Positions 1 to 9,175 of a stretch of 64,000 bases of DNA are shown piece after piece. The number at the start of each line of letters is the position of its first letter. The stretch's first letter is position 1. The stretch comes from a halophilic archaeon (GTDB taxonomy: Archaea; Halobacteriota; Halobacteria; Halobacteriales; Haladaptataceae): positions 310,001 to 374,000 of the forward strand of contig QNGA01000002.1 of assembly GCA_003298465.1 (NCBI GenBank), given 5' to 3'. The position numbers and the translations under genes were made by a program. A model generated the notes under the pieces. That model searched no databases and was not told where the DNA came from. It saw only the letters and a list, made by a program, of their open reading frames with translations.

Positions 1-52
1 TACTGCTGAAAACTGGAACGGTGAGGACGATCACGGCCGCGGGAGCGAGTAA
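1..52 (+). CDS. C-terminal tail of a gene cut by the window start
   Basis: From base 2 the plus strand reads 16 codons ending in TAA at 50-52 (TAENWNGEDDHGRGSE). The acidic, charged tail is typical of a haloarchaeal protein C-terminus. It is too short for any function to be assigned, and it could be chance. Confidence 0.3.
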   Translation, partial: TAENWNGEDDHGRGSE

Positions 53-164
53 CGGATGTCGAAGCCGTGCCATTGTTCGGACGATGAACTCGAACATGGG
101 AATGGCTTGTCCTCGGGCAGGTTGGTGATAGCCTTCAACTGCGTGGGAGGCAAAATCCAAACGA

Positions 165-887
165 ATGTCCGAGACTCTGATACAAGCGCTCTCGTATTCG
201 ATGCTGGCCGTCGTGGCGGCGCTTGTCGGTGGGTTGATCGCCATCTACCGCCCGCCGGGGCCGCAAATGGAGAGTAACGTCCAGCACTTCGCGGCGGGCG
301 TCGTATTTGCCGCTGTCGCCGCCGAACTACTCCCGGATATCCACAGCCGTGCTCCGAGCGTGGTAGTAGTCGGGTTCACGATCGGCGTTGCCACCATGCT
401 CGGGATTCATCAGCTCAGCAAGTACATCGAAAAGCGGGGTATCGGCGGGAAGGTCGCGGGAGCGTCAAGCCTTCTCATCACCGTGAGTATCGACATGCTC
501 ATCGACGGCGTCCTGATCGGCGTGACGTTTCTCACGGAAGCGGCCACAGGAATTCTTATCGCGGTGGCACTCGCCATCGAAATCCTATTTCTCGGCGTTG
601 CCGGCGTCATCGCGTTACCGTCGGGGATGAGAGCACTCAAGAAACTCGCGGTCCCTATCGGATTTGGCGGCCTTCTTCTCACCGGAGTAATTACCGGAGT
701 ACTGGTGTTTGACGGCGTGACCGGAGTAGCGATCGCAATCGTGCTCTCCTTCGGTTCCGCCGCTCTCCTATATCTCGTGACCGAGGAACTGCTCGTGAAA
801 GCACAGACAGTTCCAGAGACGCCGACGTCAACGTCGCTGTTTTTCGCTGGCTTTCTCCTCATCTTCCTCCTCGATATGATCCACTGA
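165..887 (+). CDS. ZIP/ZupT-like metal transporter
   Basis: A 240-residue integral membrane protein with about eight hydrophobic segments. The block HFAAGVVFAAVAAELLPD (about residues 41-58) matches the early helix of ZIP-family divalent metal transporters. The two helices that in canonical ZIPs carry His-rich metal motifs are recognisable near residues 105-125 (IDMLIDGVLIG) and 135-150 (ALAIEILFLGV), but the usual His residues are replaced by Ile or Asp, so metal choice may differ from ZupT. ATG at 165. It stands alone on the plus strand, with about 250 bases of non-coding sequence before the next gene. The family call rests on topology and one motif; the substrate is not visible. Confidence 0.7.
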   Translation: MSETLIQALSYSMLAVVAALVGGLIAIYRPPGPQMESNVQHFAAGVVFAAVAAELLPDIHSRAPSVVVVGFTIGVATMLGIHQLSKYIEKRGIGGKVAGASSLLITVSIDMLIDGVLIGVTFLTEAATGILIAVALAIEILFLGVAGVIALPSGMRALKKLAVPIGFGGLLLTGVITGVLVFDGVTGVAIAIVLSFGSAALLYLVTEELLVKAQTVPETPTSTSLFFAGFLLIFLLDMIH

Positions 888-1143
888 AATCGTAGCTCGC
901 CATCTAGGTCGCCAATGGAGTTCGTAGCCGGATTGCGGCCATCCGAAGGGGCGAGACAGCTTTTCGAACCACGACAGAACCAACTATTGTCTAATTCCTG
1001 TCCGAGTTTTGGAATCCTGGGAAGATTCTCCGCTGAAAATTTGAGCAAGTAATATTTTTTAGAAAGTTTTATATCATACGGCAAATTATCGAAGAGCAGC
1101 CACCGGTCGTCGCCCTCGGAGGGGTGGCTCGGGGCCATACCAC

Positions 1144-1593
1144 ATGACCCAGAAAACACCCGTACTCGGGGGCGGACCGATCGGTCTCACGCTCGCGAGC
1201 CGACTAGCAGCACAGAACCAGCCTGTCGCCGTCGTCGACGAAGAGTCAACGGCGAGCCGCGCACGTGAGGCTGGCCTGATTGCCCACGAACCGACACCCG
1301 AGACTGCAACGTTATCCGTCGACCGTCCAGCGTCGACCGTCGTCGTTGCGACCGCCTCCGACGTACGGAATCCGTTGCTCGCGGCGGCCGCTCCCCGCGC
1401 GTTCGACGCCGACAGGACGTTCACCCTCGTCAACGACCCTGACAAACAGACGGCGTTCGACGACGCTGGCATCGAGACGGTCTGCGTCTCGAAGGCCGTC
1501 GCCCAGGTGACGACCGACTCTGTAGCCGTTGAGGAGTCGACGCCCGCAGACCGAGCGGCCGATACTGGCGGGCGAGTGAGGCTCAGCGAATAA
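1144..1593 (+). CDS. TrkA-N-like Rossmann (NAD-binding) protein, probable partner of the downstream permease
   Basis: A 149-residue soluble protein with a nucleotide-binding start, PVLGGGPIGLTLASRLAAQ, followed by VAVVDEE at the end of the second strand, as in TrkA-N/RCK regulatory domains and other Rossmann folds. The C-terminal third is Thr/Asp-rich and matches nothing known to me. Its TAA stop shares one base with the ATG of the permease (TAATG at 1591-1595), so the two are translationally coupled. The role is inferred: regulating the transporter by sensing a nucleotide. The region before the start is AT-rich around 1045-1090, and AGCCACC/GGTGGCT (1098-1104 and 1123-1129) could pair in the leader. 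Confidence 0.65.
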   Translation: MTQKTPVLGGGPIGLTLASRLAAQNQPVAVVDEESTASRAREAGLIAHEPTPETATLSVDRPASTVVVATASDVRNPLLAAAAPRAFDADRTFTLVNDPDKQTAFDDAGIETVCVSKAVAQVTTDSVAVEESTPADRAADTGGRVRLSE

Positions 1594-3758
1594 TGGCGAA
1601 GGAACTCGAGCGCGACCTCGGGCTCACGAGCGTCGTCGCGATCAGTATCGGCGCTATGGTCGGCAGCGGTATCTTCATCCTACCGGCGCTGGCCGTCGGT
1701 ATCGCCGGCCCGGCGGTCGTTTTCGCCTACCTCCTCGCCGGCGTCCTCGTCCTCCCCGCGGCGCTCTCCAAGGCGGAGATGGCGACAGCCATGCCGGAAT
1801 CCGGGGGCTCGTACGTCTACATCGAGCGCGGGATGGGCCCGCTGCTCGGCACTATTGCCGGACTCGGAACGTGGTTCTCGCTGTCGTTCAAGGGCGCACT
1901 CGCACTCGTCGGCGGCGTACCGTACCTCCTCTTGCTCGTCTCGGTTCCGGACGCGTGGATACTGCCGTTGACGCTCGGTCTGGCCGCCCTCCTGGTCCTC
2001 GTCAACCTGGTCGGCGCCAAGCTCACCGGACAGCTTCAGGTGGCCATCGTCGCCGTCATGCTGGCGGCGCTGGTCTGGTTCGTCGCGGGGGGCGTCCCCG
2101 ACGCGAGTAGCGCCAACTTCGCCGGGTTCTTCCGCGAGGGACCGGGCGGTCTCCTCGCCGCGACGGGGCTCGTGTTCGTCTCCTATGCGGGCGTCACGAA
2201 GGTCGCCAGCGTCGCCGAGGAGATCGAGAACCCCGACCGGAACATCCCGCTGGGCATTCTCGGGTCGCTCGCGTTCACGACTCTGCTGTACGTCCTGATC
2301 GTCGCCGTGATGGTCGGTGTCGCCGACCTCTCGACGATCGGCGACACGCTCACACCGATGGCAGATGTCGCCGCGGTCACCCTCGGCCCGCTAGGCGTCG
2401 CAGCGATCGTCGCCGCGGCCGTGCTGGCACTGGTCTCGACGGCCAACGCGGGCATCCTCTCGTCCTCGCGCTACCCCTTCGCGATGGCGCGAGACCGACT
2501 CGTACCCACGAGGCTCGGGGCCGTCCACGACGGGCTTGGGACGCCCGCGACTGCCATCACGCTCACTGGTGCCGTCCTGCTCGTGCTCATCGCGTTCGTC
2601 CCCATCATGGAGATCGCAAAGCTCGCGAGCGCGTTCCAGATTCTCGTGTTCGTGCTCATCAACGCCGCCGTCGTCGCATTCCGCGAGGGCCACGCCGAAT
2701 ACGAGCCGAACTTCCGGTCACCGCTCTACCCGTGGACGCAGGTATTCGGCGCCGTGACGGGACTGGTCCTGCTGACGCAGATGGGACTCGTCCCGCTGGT
2801 TGGCGCGGTGGCCATCACCGCCGCTGGGCTGGCGTGGTACCTCGCGTACGCCCGTCAGCGGGTCGAGCACGAGGGAGCGGCCATCGAGGAAGTCCGCCGC
2901 CGCGTCGGCGAGGACCTCGTCGGGGACACCCGCGAGGCGCTCTCTCAGCCCGGCTACGAGGTGCTCGTCGGTGTCGGCGAAGAGACGAGCCCGGAGCGCG
3001 AACGGGCGCTGGTACGCGTCGCCGCCGACGCCGCGCGGGCACACGACGGCGGCGTCTCGGTCGTCCGCTTCGACGTCGAACCTGACCAGGTGCCACTCGA
3101 TCACGCCGCCGGCGTTCAGTCCCCGGGCGACCAAGCCTTCGAGGCGTTCACCGAACGACTGGCAGCCGAGGTCGACGTTCCGGTGAGTTTCGGGGAAGTC
3201 GTCAGCCACGACGTCGCCCACACGGTCGTCAACGTCGCCGACGAACACGACGCAGATTTCGTCCTGCTACCCGAAGACGATCCCAGCTTCGAAGGGGGAC
3301 TATTGCGAGGCGGGGTCCAGTGGATCCGCGAGCACGCCCCGTGTGACGTTGGGACGCTCTCCGACGGTGACGTCGGCGACGTGACGGACGTCCGCGTCGT
3401 CACCGGCCGCGGGCCGTACGACCCGGTCAAACTGGCGCTGGGTGACGCGCTCGCCACGGTCAACGACGCACGGATGCATCTCGAGTACCGCGTCGGCCGT
3501 CACACGACCGATCATCGGGCGGATGCTATCGACGCCTACCACGGCGATCTCCGCGAGGTCGTCGGAAGCCCCGGGAAGACCGTGGTCGCACGTCCCGACG
3601 GTGGGCGTGTCTCCACTCCCGATCTCACCCTCGTTAGCGCCGACGATCCTCTCGACGTCGATCAGTCCGATCAGTCGGAGCCGGTGCTCGCTGTCCACCT
3701 TCACGACCGAAACCGGCCGAGTCGTCTCCGACGGCTGCTGGAACGACTGACGTTCTGA
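1593..3758 (+). CDS. APC-family amino acid permease with C-terminal UspA domains
   Basis: A 721-residue fusion. Residues 1-430 form an APC-superfamily amino acid/polyamine transporter. SVVAISIGAMVGSGIF in the first helix carries the unwound GSGIF substrate-binding motif, and about 12 membrane helices follow. Residues about 445-590 and 600-715 are soluble and look like two universal-stress-protein (UspA) domains (EVLVGVGEETSPERERALVRVA; DVAHTVVNVADEHDADFVLLP). This cationic-transporter-plus-Usp layout is common in haloarchaea. It overlaps the upstream Rossmann gene by one base. It probably imports or exchanges amino acids under control of a nucleotide-sensing domain; the substrate is not determinable here. 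Confidence 0.88.
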   Translation: MAKELERDLGLTSVVAISIGAMVGSGIFILPALAVGIAGPAVVFAYLLAGVLVLPAALSKAEMATAMPESGGSYVYIERGMGPLLGTIAGLGTWFSLSFKGALALVGGVPYLLLLVSVPDAWILPLTLGLAALLVLVNLVGAKLTGQLQVAIVAVMLAALVWFVAGGVPDASSANFAGFFREGPGGLLAATGLVFVSYAGVTKVASVAEEIENPDRNIPLGILGSLAFTTLLYVLIVAVMVGVADLSTIGDTLTPMADVAAVTLGPLGVAAIVAAAVLALVSTANAGILSSSRYPFAMARDRLVPTRLGAVHDGLGTPATAITLTGAVLLVLIAFVPIMEIAKLASAFQILVFVLINAAVVAFREGHAEYEPNFRSPLYPWTQVFGAVTGLVLLTQMGLVPLVGAVAITAAGLAWYLAYARQRVEHEGAAIEEVRRRVGEDLVGDTREALSQPGYEVLVGVGEETSPERERALVRVAADAARAHDGGVSVVRFDVEPDQVPLDHAAGVQSPGDQAFEAFTERLAAEVDVPVSFGEVVSHDVAHTVVNVADEHDADFVLLPEDDPSFEGGLLRGGVQWIREHAPCDVGTLSDGDVGDVTDVRVVTGRGPYDPVKLALGDALATVNDARMHLEYRVGRHTTDHRADAIDAYHGDLREVVGSPGKTVVARPDGGRVSTPDLTLVSADDPLDVDQSDQSEPVLAVHLHDRNRPSRLRRLLERLTF

Positions 3759-3917
3759 GCGGCCATCCTCTTTTACGGTTGCCTTCGGGTCCGTATCCAG
3801 TCCGTTGCCAGCGAGAGTCCGAGAATCGGGACAATTCGGTCATGAGGGCTATGGCCACCAGTAGACTGAACGTGTTAAAGCAAGACCACAGCTTTCCAAC
3901 GGCCCAGAAGTATGGAT

Positions 3918-4068
3918 TCATTTGTCGAGCATTCGTGCCATGCCTTGGGCGACGTCCGTCAGATAGGCCGTTCCCAGTACAGCGACGACCACGGCGCCAA
4001 CAGCGTTAAACACTAAGTCGAGAACGATATCACGTACTGATCTTGCTGTGTTCGGCCGCGATGAGAGC
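3918..4068 (-). pseudogene. C-terminal remnant of a membrane protein (VanZ/YjdF-like)
   Basis: The minus strand between 4068 and the TGA at 3918-3920 encodes a convincing C-terminal membrane segment (DIVLDLVFNAVGAVVV, then GTAYLTDVAQGMARMLD). The D-x-x-x-D-L-x-x-N-x-x-G pattern is typical of the last helix of YjdF/VanZ-like membrane proteins. Upstream codons stay open for only about 16 more residues of unrelated low-quality sequence and there is no start codon, so only the 3' end of a gene survives. The rest of 3759-4289 holds no gene I can support. Confidence 0.45.
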
Positions 4069-4289
4069 GATCTTCTGACATTTGATGCCTATCTCGAACG
4101 GTCCTAATTTGGGCGGACTACCTACCTGGTGCTGTCTCGGCACGTTACCCGGCGTGATCGATGTGAAACGAGAGCGCTGTCGCTACAATCCGGTTGGAAG
4201 GCAGTGTTTGCCGCATGGCTCTTCAATTTCTGTCTTCAGGAAGTAACACCAAACGGTTTGATGTTGCTCCAAGAAGGGGTACAGAGACC

Positions 4290-5528
4290 GTGAACGACCG
4301 ACTGAACACAGGACGTTCTCGACATGAGACACTAGGCCTGCTCATCGGCTTTTTCTTGCTTTCGACAGCGGCCGCAGCCTACGAAATCGCCCCGGCGAGC
4401 GTATTGCCGCTGATTCAAGAATCGATCGGGCTCGAGGCGAGTACGGCGGGCTGGCTCGTCAGCATTATGTACGCGACTGCGGTCGTCACTAGCGTCCCCG
4501 CCGGCATCGTCCTCGACCGCTTTTCGGTCCGTGGGATGATCGTCTTCGGCACCGGCGCACTCGTCGTTGCAGGTGCTTGGGGCTGGCATGCGGCCACCGC
4601 CGGCGCGTATCTCTGGCTACTCGTCTCGCGCGTGCTCGGCGGTGTCGCGTACGTGATCTTCTGGAACGCGGGTGCGAACGTCGTCGGCAGTGCCGTTGCA
4701 CCGCGTTATCGGGCAACCGCCGTTGGCGTGTTCACCGCGAGCGCACCAGTTGGATTCGCACTCGGTCAGTTCGGCAGCCCCCTCGTCGCAAACGTCGCCG
4801 GCTGGCCTGCGATCTTCCCGCTGTATGCCGCCATGGGCGTCGTCGGCTTCACTATTTTCTTGCTCGCGACCCGTCACCACGTTCCCGGCGTCGATGCGGC
4901 TGCGCCGGACTCGACGGAGCTGCGCGAGTTATTCACTAATCAGGCGGTCTGGATCGTTTGTGTACTCTGCTTTCTCGCCTACTCGCTGTACCTCTTCATC
5001 AATACGTGGCTGCCGAGCTACCTTATCAGCGGGTTCGGCATTTCGCTGGCGGCGAGTGGCCTGCTGACCGCGCTCTTCCCGGCGATTGGAGCTATCGGAC
5101 GGTCAAGTAGCGGTGTGGTCTCCGAACGAGTTTTCAGCGGGAAACGTCGCCCCGTTGTAGTGTCGTCGTTCATCGTCGCCGTACCCGCTGTCGTTGCCTT
5201 TGCGTTCGTATCGCGACTTGGGCTCGTCGGCGGAGCGGTGGTCGTCATCGGCTTCGCTATCCAACTCGTCACCGGACTGCTCTTTTCGTACATCGCCGAA
5301 CTCGTCCCGCCGGCGGTGGGGACCACAGCTGTCGCGCTGCTGACGAGCGTTGGTCTGTTCGGCGCGTTTGCCGCACCTATCGCCGCCGGCACCATTATCG
5401 ATCGTGCGGGCTACAGCACGGCGTTCCTCGTCGCCGGAGGAGTCGCCTTTATCGGTGTCCTACTGGCGTTGCGCGCGCCCGAGCCCGATCAAGAGCGCGC
5501 GTCTCGCCCCGCTCACTCCACTGATTAG
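4290..5528 (+). CDS. MFS transporter
   Basis: A 412-residue, 12-helix major facilitator superfamily permease. The loop between helices 2 and 3 has the MFS signature in the form AGIVLDRFSVRGMI, and the second half repeats the layout (YSLYLFINTWLPSYL near the middle). I chose the GTG at 4290 because the sequence upstream (from a possible TTG at 4194 or ATG at 4215) is polar and unlike an MFS N-terminus. The TAG stop lies next to the convergent small membrane gene at 5525. The substrate is unknown; families of this shape carry organic anions, cyanate or drugs. Confidence 0.85.
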   Translation: MNDRLNTGRSRHETLGLLIGFFLLSTAAAAYEIAPASVLPLIQESIGLEASTAGWLVSIMYATAVVTSVPAGIVLDRFSVRGMIVFGTGALVVAGAWGWHAATAGAYLWLLVSRVLGGVAYVIFWNAGANVVGSAVAPRYRATAVGVFTASAPVGFALGQFGSPLVANVAGWPAIFPLYAAMGVVGFTIFLLATRHHVPGVDAAAPDSTELRELFTNQAVWIVCVLCFLAYSLYLFINTWLPSYLISGFGISLAASGLLTALFPAIGAIGRSSSGVVSERVFSGKRRPVVVSSFIVAVPAVVAFAFVSRLGLVGGAVVVIGFAIQLVTGLLFSYIAELVPPAVGTTAVALLTSVGLFGAFAAPIAAGTIIDRAGYSTAFLVAGGVAFIGVLLALRAPEPDQERASRPAHSTD

Positions 5529-5695
5529 GTGGCGATAATCCGGGCGATCCAGACGATCGGTATCACCGGGATGGCCAATCCGGTGACTAGAAGCACAGTA
5601 GCGATCACCACTTTCTCGCCGCGACTCGACTCATGCCATACCGACTGCCACATATCATCGATCGCTTGTGCCGTTCGCTGGATGAATCCGACCAT
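5525..5695 (-). CDS. Small single-helix membrane protein
   Basis: A 56-residue protein beginning MVGFIQRTAQAIDDMWQSVW, with one long hydrophobic segment (VVIATVLLVTGLAIPVIPIVW, within residues 30-51). The amphipathic N-terminus and single anchor are typical of small haloarchaeal membrane proteins of unknown role. I chose the ATG at 5695 over a longer start because the extra N-terminal residues are not protein-like. It converges with the MFS gene and overlaps its end by four bases. Confidence 0.5.
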   Translation of the reverse strand: MVGFIQRTAQAIDDMWQSVWHESSRGEKVVIATVLLVTGLAIPVIPIVWIARIIAT

Positions 5696-5953
5696 ACCTG
5701 GTGCTGAGGGTATAGAGACGGAAAACCTCACGGGCTGCAGAGGAGTAGTCGACCCTTTCGTAGCGATGCTACGTTCATCTTCGAAAGCTCGTCATCTAAC
5801 TATCCTATGTTAATAATCAAGCTGGAACACTCTCCGGGCGTCTCATTACTCGGCGACAGTCCTCTCGATTCCGGTGATATCACTGTCTCGCTAATCTGGG
5901 AATCACTGACAGAGCCACTAGTCTCATGTAGTCCATACACGATTACAGATGAG

Positions 5954-6637
5954 ATGGCGGTCATCGTCGAACTCACCCTTGACCCAGAGGGGTTCCCACT
6001 TGGACAACTACTCACCGCTGACCCGGGCCTCTACGTTCGCTTCGAGAAAGTCGTCCCAATCGGCGACCACGTTGTGCCGTTGGCTTGGGTCTGGGGGAGT
6101 GACATGGACGCGTTCGACCAACGCGTCCGCGCTAGCAACCACGTGATGTCCCTCGAACATCTTGGTCAGACCGGCGACCGCATGCTGTACGCGATCGAGT
6201 GGCAAGTTCCACCGGATGCCTTTTTCGAGGCGCTGATCGACAGTAACGGCAGTATTCTCGATTCGTTCGGGCATAGCGATCAGGATTGGGAATTCCGACT
6301 GCTGTTTCCGACGAACGACCAGCTCTCGACGTTCCACGATGCTTGTCGTGACCGCGATATTGTATTCAACGTTACCCGTCTCCACGAGTTAAACGACGGC
6401 GGTATCCAACAGGACGTCCACGGGCTCACGGACAAGCAGCGAGAGGCACTCAAAAAGGCGCTTGACCGTGGGTATTTCGCGTTGCCGCAACAGGTGACGC
6501 TGGCCGAGCTCGCCACCGAATTCGATATTAGCCAGCAAGCGCTTTCAGAGCGCCTCCGCCGCGGCACTGAAGCAGTGCTTCACTCCGTCTTTGGTACTGA
6601 GCACGAGGACGTTACCGATTCTCAAGAAGACGAGTGA
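5954..6637 (+). CDS. HTH-10 (bacterio-opsin activator type) transcriptional regulator
   Basis: A 227-residue regulator. The N-terminal part (about 1-150, starting AVIVELTLDPEGFPLG) is the GAF-like sensor typical of haloarchaeal Bat-type proteins. The C-terminal HTH-10 domain is unmistakable: LTDKQREALKKALDRGYF followed by TLAELATEFDISQQALSERLRRG, about residues 150-210. I chose the ATG at 5954 because homologous proteins start with this segment; a longer reading frame runs from 5807 but adds an atypical N-terminus. It is a probable DNA-binding activator whose targets cannot be told from here; the MFS gene and the toxin-antitoxin pair are its neighbours. Confidence 0.85.
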   Translation: MAVIVELTLDPEGFPLGQLLTADPGLYVRFEKVVPIGDHVVPLAWVWGSDMDAFDQRVRASNHVMSLEHLGQTGDRMLYAIEWQVPPDAFFEALIDSNGSILDSFGHSDQDWEFRLLFPTNDQLSTFHDACRDRDIVFNVTRLHELNDGGIQQDVHGLTDKQREALKKALDRGYFALPQQVTLAELATEFDISQQALSERLRRGTEAVLHSVFGTEHEDVTDSQEDE

Positions 6638-6823
6638 CTCTTCCGCTAAAAACCTTGACGCTGCAAACGAGACTAGTAACTGGGACGTGTACACCGTTAT
6701 CTGTGACCTTCAGTCAGCGACTACAGCAAGACCGTAGCATGTCCGATTAGAAACTTTTCTACCGCTCCATCTCCGGACCTCCCCTGGACGAGTGCGATAG
6801 TATCCGAACGATCGAACCGCCTC

Positions 6824-7255
6824 TTAGGGATTGTAAGGATTTGTCCGTGTCTCAAGCCGATAGACATCCTCAGCTGCATCAAAGTCGTCGTCGAACGCGT
6901 ACAGGTATCCCAACCCCTCTGTCTGCATGTACGCGACGAGAGCCGCATCGACAAACGAAAATGGTGGGTGCTGTCGAAACACGGCTTTCGCAGTGGCGAA
7001 CGTATCTGCACTCAGCGACTCGACATGGAAGCGAGCATTCTCTTCAATGCGGTCAAGAAAGTCGACAGCCGCTTCATGGCCGGCATGCGTCGTCAATCCA
7101 TTCATCGTCTCCACCAGAATATAGTCAAGAATCACTGCCTCCGGCAATGACCCATCGTCGATACCCCGAACAATCGATAATCCGCCGGCGTGTACCCCGT
7201 CCCGCTGGTAGGCAGCTGCAAAGAGCACGGTCGTATCGACAAGTGCACGCGGCAT
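6824..7255 (-). CDS. vapC: PIN-domain ribonuclease toxin (VapC-like)
   Basis: A 143-residue PIN-domain protein. The conserved acidic residues are visible: Asp in RALVDTTVLFAAA (residue 6), Glu in YILVETMNGL, Asp in FSFVDAALVAYM and the Asp cluster in YAFDDDFDAAE. These coordinate Mg/Mn for RNA cleavage in VapC toxins. The start abuts the stop of the AbrB-type gene upstream (7256), so the pair is one operon with the antitoxin first, the standard type II layout. The call is secure; the cellular RNA target is unknown. Confidence 0.88.
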   Translation of the reverse strand: MPRALVDTTVLFAAAYQRDGVHAGGLSIVRGIDDGSLPEAVILDYILVETMNGLTTHAGHEAAVDFLDRIEENARFHVESLSADTFATAKAVFRQHPPFSFVDAALVAYMQTEGLGYLYAFDDDFDAAEDVYRLETRTNPYNP

Positions 7256-7507
7256 CTATTCCACGTCAACGCCCCAGGCGTCGTGCTCCGTACTCACGTC
7301 CGTCTCCTCGTCACCCTCATAGCCGTCGAAATCTGCGAACGTGCCAGTTCGTTGCTGCACGACGTGGACGCGAATACTCCCATCGTCTTCGAGCTGCCAG
7401 CGGAGTTGATCTCCATCATCGATATCGAGCTCACGGCGAATCCGTGCTGGAATATTCGCTTGATTCCCCGACACTTTACTTTCGGCGTCTACTCGATCAC
7501 CACTCAT
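7256..7507 (-). CDS. vapB: AbrB/SpoVT-type antitoxin (VapB-like)
   Basis: An 83-residue protein with a swapped-hairpin AbrB DNA-binding domain (VSGNQANIPARIRRELDID, then GDQLRWQLEDDGSIRVHVV), followed by an acidic tail (FADFDGYEGDEETDVSTEHD) that would bind and neutralise the toxin. I chose the ATG at 7507, which directly precedes the AbrB fold. The toxin starts immediately after its stop. It probably also represses its own promoter, as antitoxins of this family do. Confidence 0.85.
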   Translation of the reverse strand: MSGDRVDAESKVSGNQANIPARIRRELDIDDGDQLRWQLEDDGSIRVHVVQQRTGTFADFDGYEGDEETDVSTEHDAWGVDVE

Positions 7508-8080
7508 ACCAGCTAGTTGGCTCCAGACCGCCAAAAACCTAGTGTGCCATCACACTACCGTCTCCCCCGCCATTGCTTTCAGGATACTTTTGCCAATAGA
7601 GTGGTGTCACTCACACTAGTCGTAATATCACGACCCCGGGTGTCCTCGTCGTCCCACCGACACCCACAACGCCTCCCGGGGCGGGGGTGAAATCCACCGC
7701 TGACCACGTGATCCAGAGCAGTGATGAGGGCGGTATCGCGATTAATCTCCAGTATAGAAATTTAATCTAGCTATCTTTACCAGCAATCTTTATACGGCTA
7801 GTGAACCCAGCGGTCCGTACGACAGCCTTTGGAGTGACGGACGACCCGTAGTCGTCCGAAACGGGACGGCGCTACTGCCTCCAATCAGCTTCTCGTTCTG
7901 CGTCAAATCGACAGTTGCTTGCCGTGAGAGTATCGTGTTCCTTCCCTCGCCCCCGTCAGCTAGTGAACGAGCGTGGACGAGAACAACAGCACCGATCGTG
8001 ATATCACTCGAGACCGGGGGTGGTTCGGAGTGGTGAAGAATCCGGGAATCAGAAACCAGTTCGCTCGAGTGCCCCGATCG
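7508..8080. other. Intergenic region with a possible structured leader
   Basis: There is no convincing gene in these 573 bases. A TATA-like stretch (tctttatacgg) sits at about 7787-7797. Downstream of it, CGGACGA and TCGTCCG are separated by seven bases around 7838-7858 and could form a hairpin. A transcript starting near 7815 would run toward, and antisense to, the end of the ABC ATPase gene. This is a weak candidate for a small RNA or a decayed leader. Confidence 0.2.
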
Positions 8081-9175
8081 TCACTGGTCGGTTCGGAGCT
8101 GCTTCCGTTCGGCTTCCGTGCTGTACTCGTCGACGGCCGGTCGCTGATCTCCCGGATAGAGGAGACACCGCACCGAGTGTCCCGGCGCGACCTCCACGAG
8201 GTCGGGATGAACCTTGTCGCAGGCGTCGAATCGCTTGTGACAGCGCGGGTTGAACGGACAGCCGCTCGGCGGATTCGCGGGATCGGGCGGTTCGCCTTCG
8301 ATGTCGATCTCGCGCGGCTTGAGTGCTTGTTCGTCGGATTCAACGACGGGAATCGCCGATAGAAGTTGCTCCGTATAGGGATTCGATGGGTTCTCGAACA
8401 ACGTTTGGCTCTCGGCAATTTCCATGAACTTGCCGAGGTACATCACGCCGATTCGGTCGGCGATGTTCTTTACGAGACTCAGATCGTGACTGATGACGAG
8501 GTACGTCAAGTCGAGTTCGTCCTGTAGGTCTTCGAGGAGCGAGATGACCTTCGCTTGTACGCTCACGTCGAGTGCGCTCGTCGGCTCGTCGAGGACCACG
8601 AGCTTCGGATTGAGGACGAGCGCCCGGGCGATTGCGACGCGCTGCTTTTGACCGCCCGACAAGCCGCCGGGATACCGTCGTTTGAACTCGATCGGGAGGT
8701 CGACCTGGACGAGCGCATCGTTGACGCGCTCCAGTCGTTCCTGCTTGGACCCGATTCCGTGGACTTTGAGCGGATCGGCGACGATGGCGCCGACTCGTCG
8801 GCGAGGATTCAGCGACGACGTCGGATCCTGATAGACGACCTGGAGGTTTCGGCGGACGGGTTTGAGGTCTCGGTTGGAGAGCGTGGAGATGTCCCGGCCG
8901 TCGAAGACGATCCTGCCGTCCGTCGGATCCAACAACCGGGCGACGGTCTTCGCGAGCGTCGTCTTGCCACAACCGCTCTCACCGACGACGGCGAACGTCT
9001 CGCCCGCCCGCAAGTCGAAACTGACGCCGTCGACTGCCCGGACTCGCTGCTGGGACCCGCCGAACCACCCCGATGATACGGGAAAGTACTTCTTCAACGC
9101 TCGGACCTGTAGGAGCGCGTCGGTCGGGTCGCGGCGCTCGTCGAAACTGGCCGTCGCCGTCTCGTTCGCGGTCAT
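8081..9175 (-). CDS. dppF: Peptide-type ABC transporter ATP-binding protein (DppF-like)
   Basis: A 364-residue ATPase with Walker [11 protein letters not shown], signature [15 protein letters not shown], Walker [13 protein letters not shown] and the C-terminal oligopeptide/dipeptide extension with the Cys-containing motif [16 protein letters not shown]. That extension, which can carry an iron-sulfur cluster in DppD/F proteins, separates this family from other ABC ATPases. Its ATG overlaps the stop of the other ATPase gene (ATGA), so it is last in the dppABCDF-like operon on the minus strand. It would energise import of peptides or similar substrates. Confidence 0.92.
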   Translation of the reverse strand: MTANETATASFDERRDPTDALLQVRALKKYFPVSSGWFGGSQQRVRAVDGVSFDLRAGETFAVVGESGCGKTTLAKTVARLLDPTDGRIVFDGRDISTLSNRDLKPVRRNLQVVYQDPTSSLNPRRRVGAIVADPLKVHGIGSKQERLERVNDALVQVDLPIEFKRRYPGGLSGGQKQRVAIARALVLNPKLVVLDEPTSALDVSVQAKVISLLEDLQDELDLTYLVISHDLSLVKNIADRIGVMYLGKFMEIAESQTLFENPSNPYTEQLLSAIPVVESDEQALKPREIDIEGEPPDPANPPSGCPFNPRCHKRFDACDKVHPDLVEVAPGHSVRCLLYPGDQRPAVDEYSTEAERKQLRTDQ

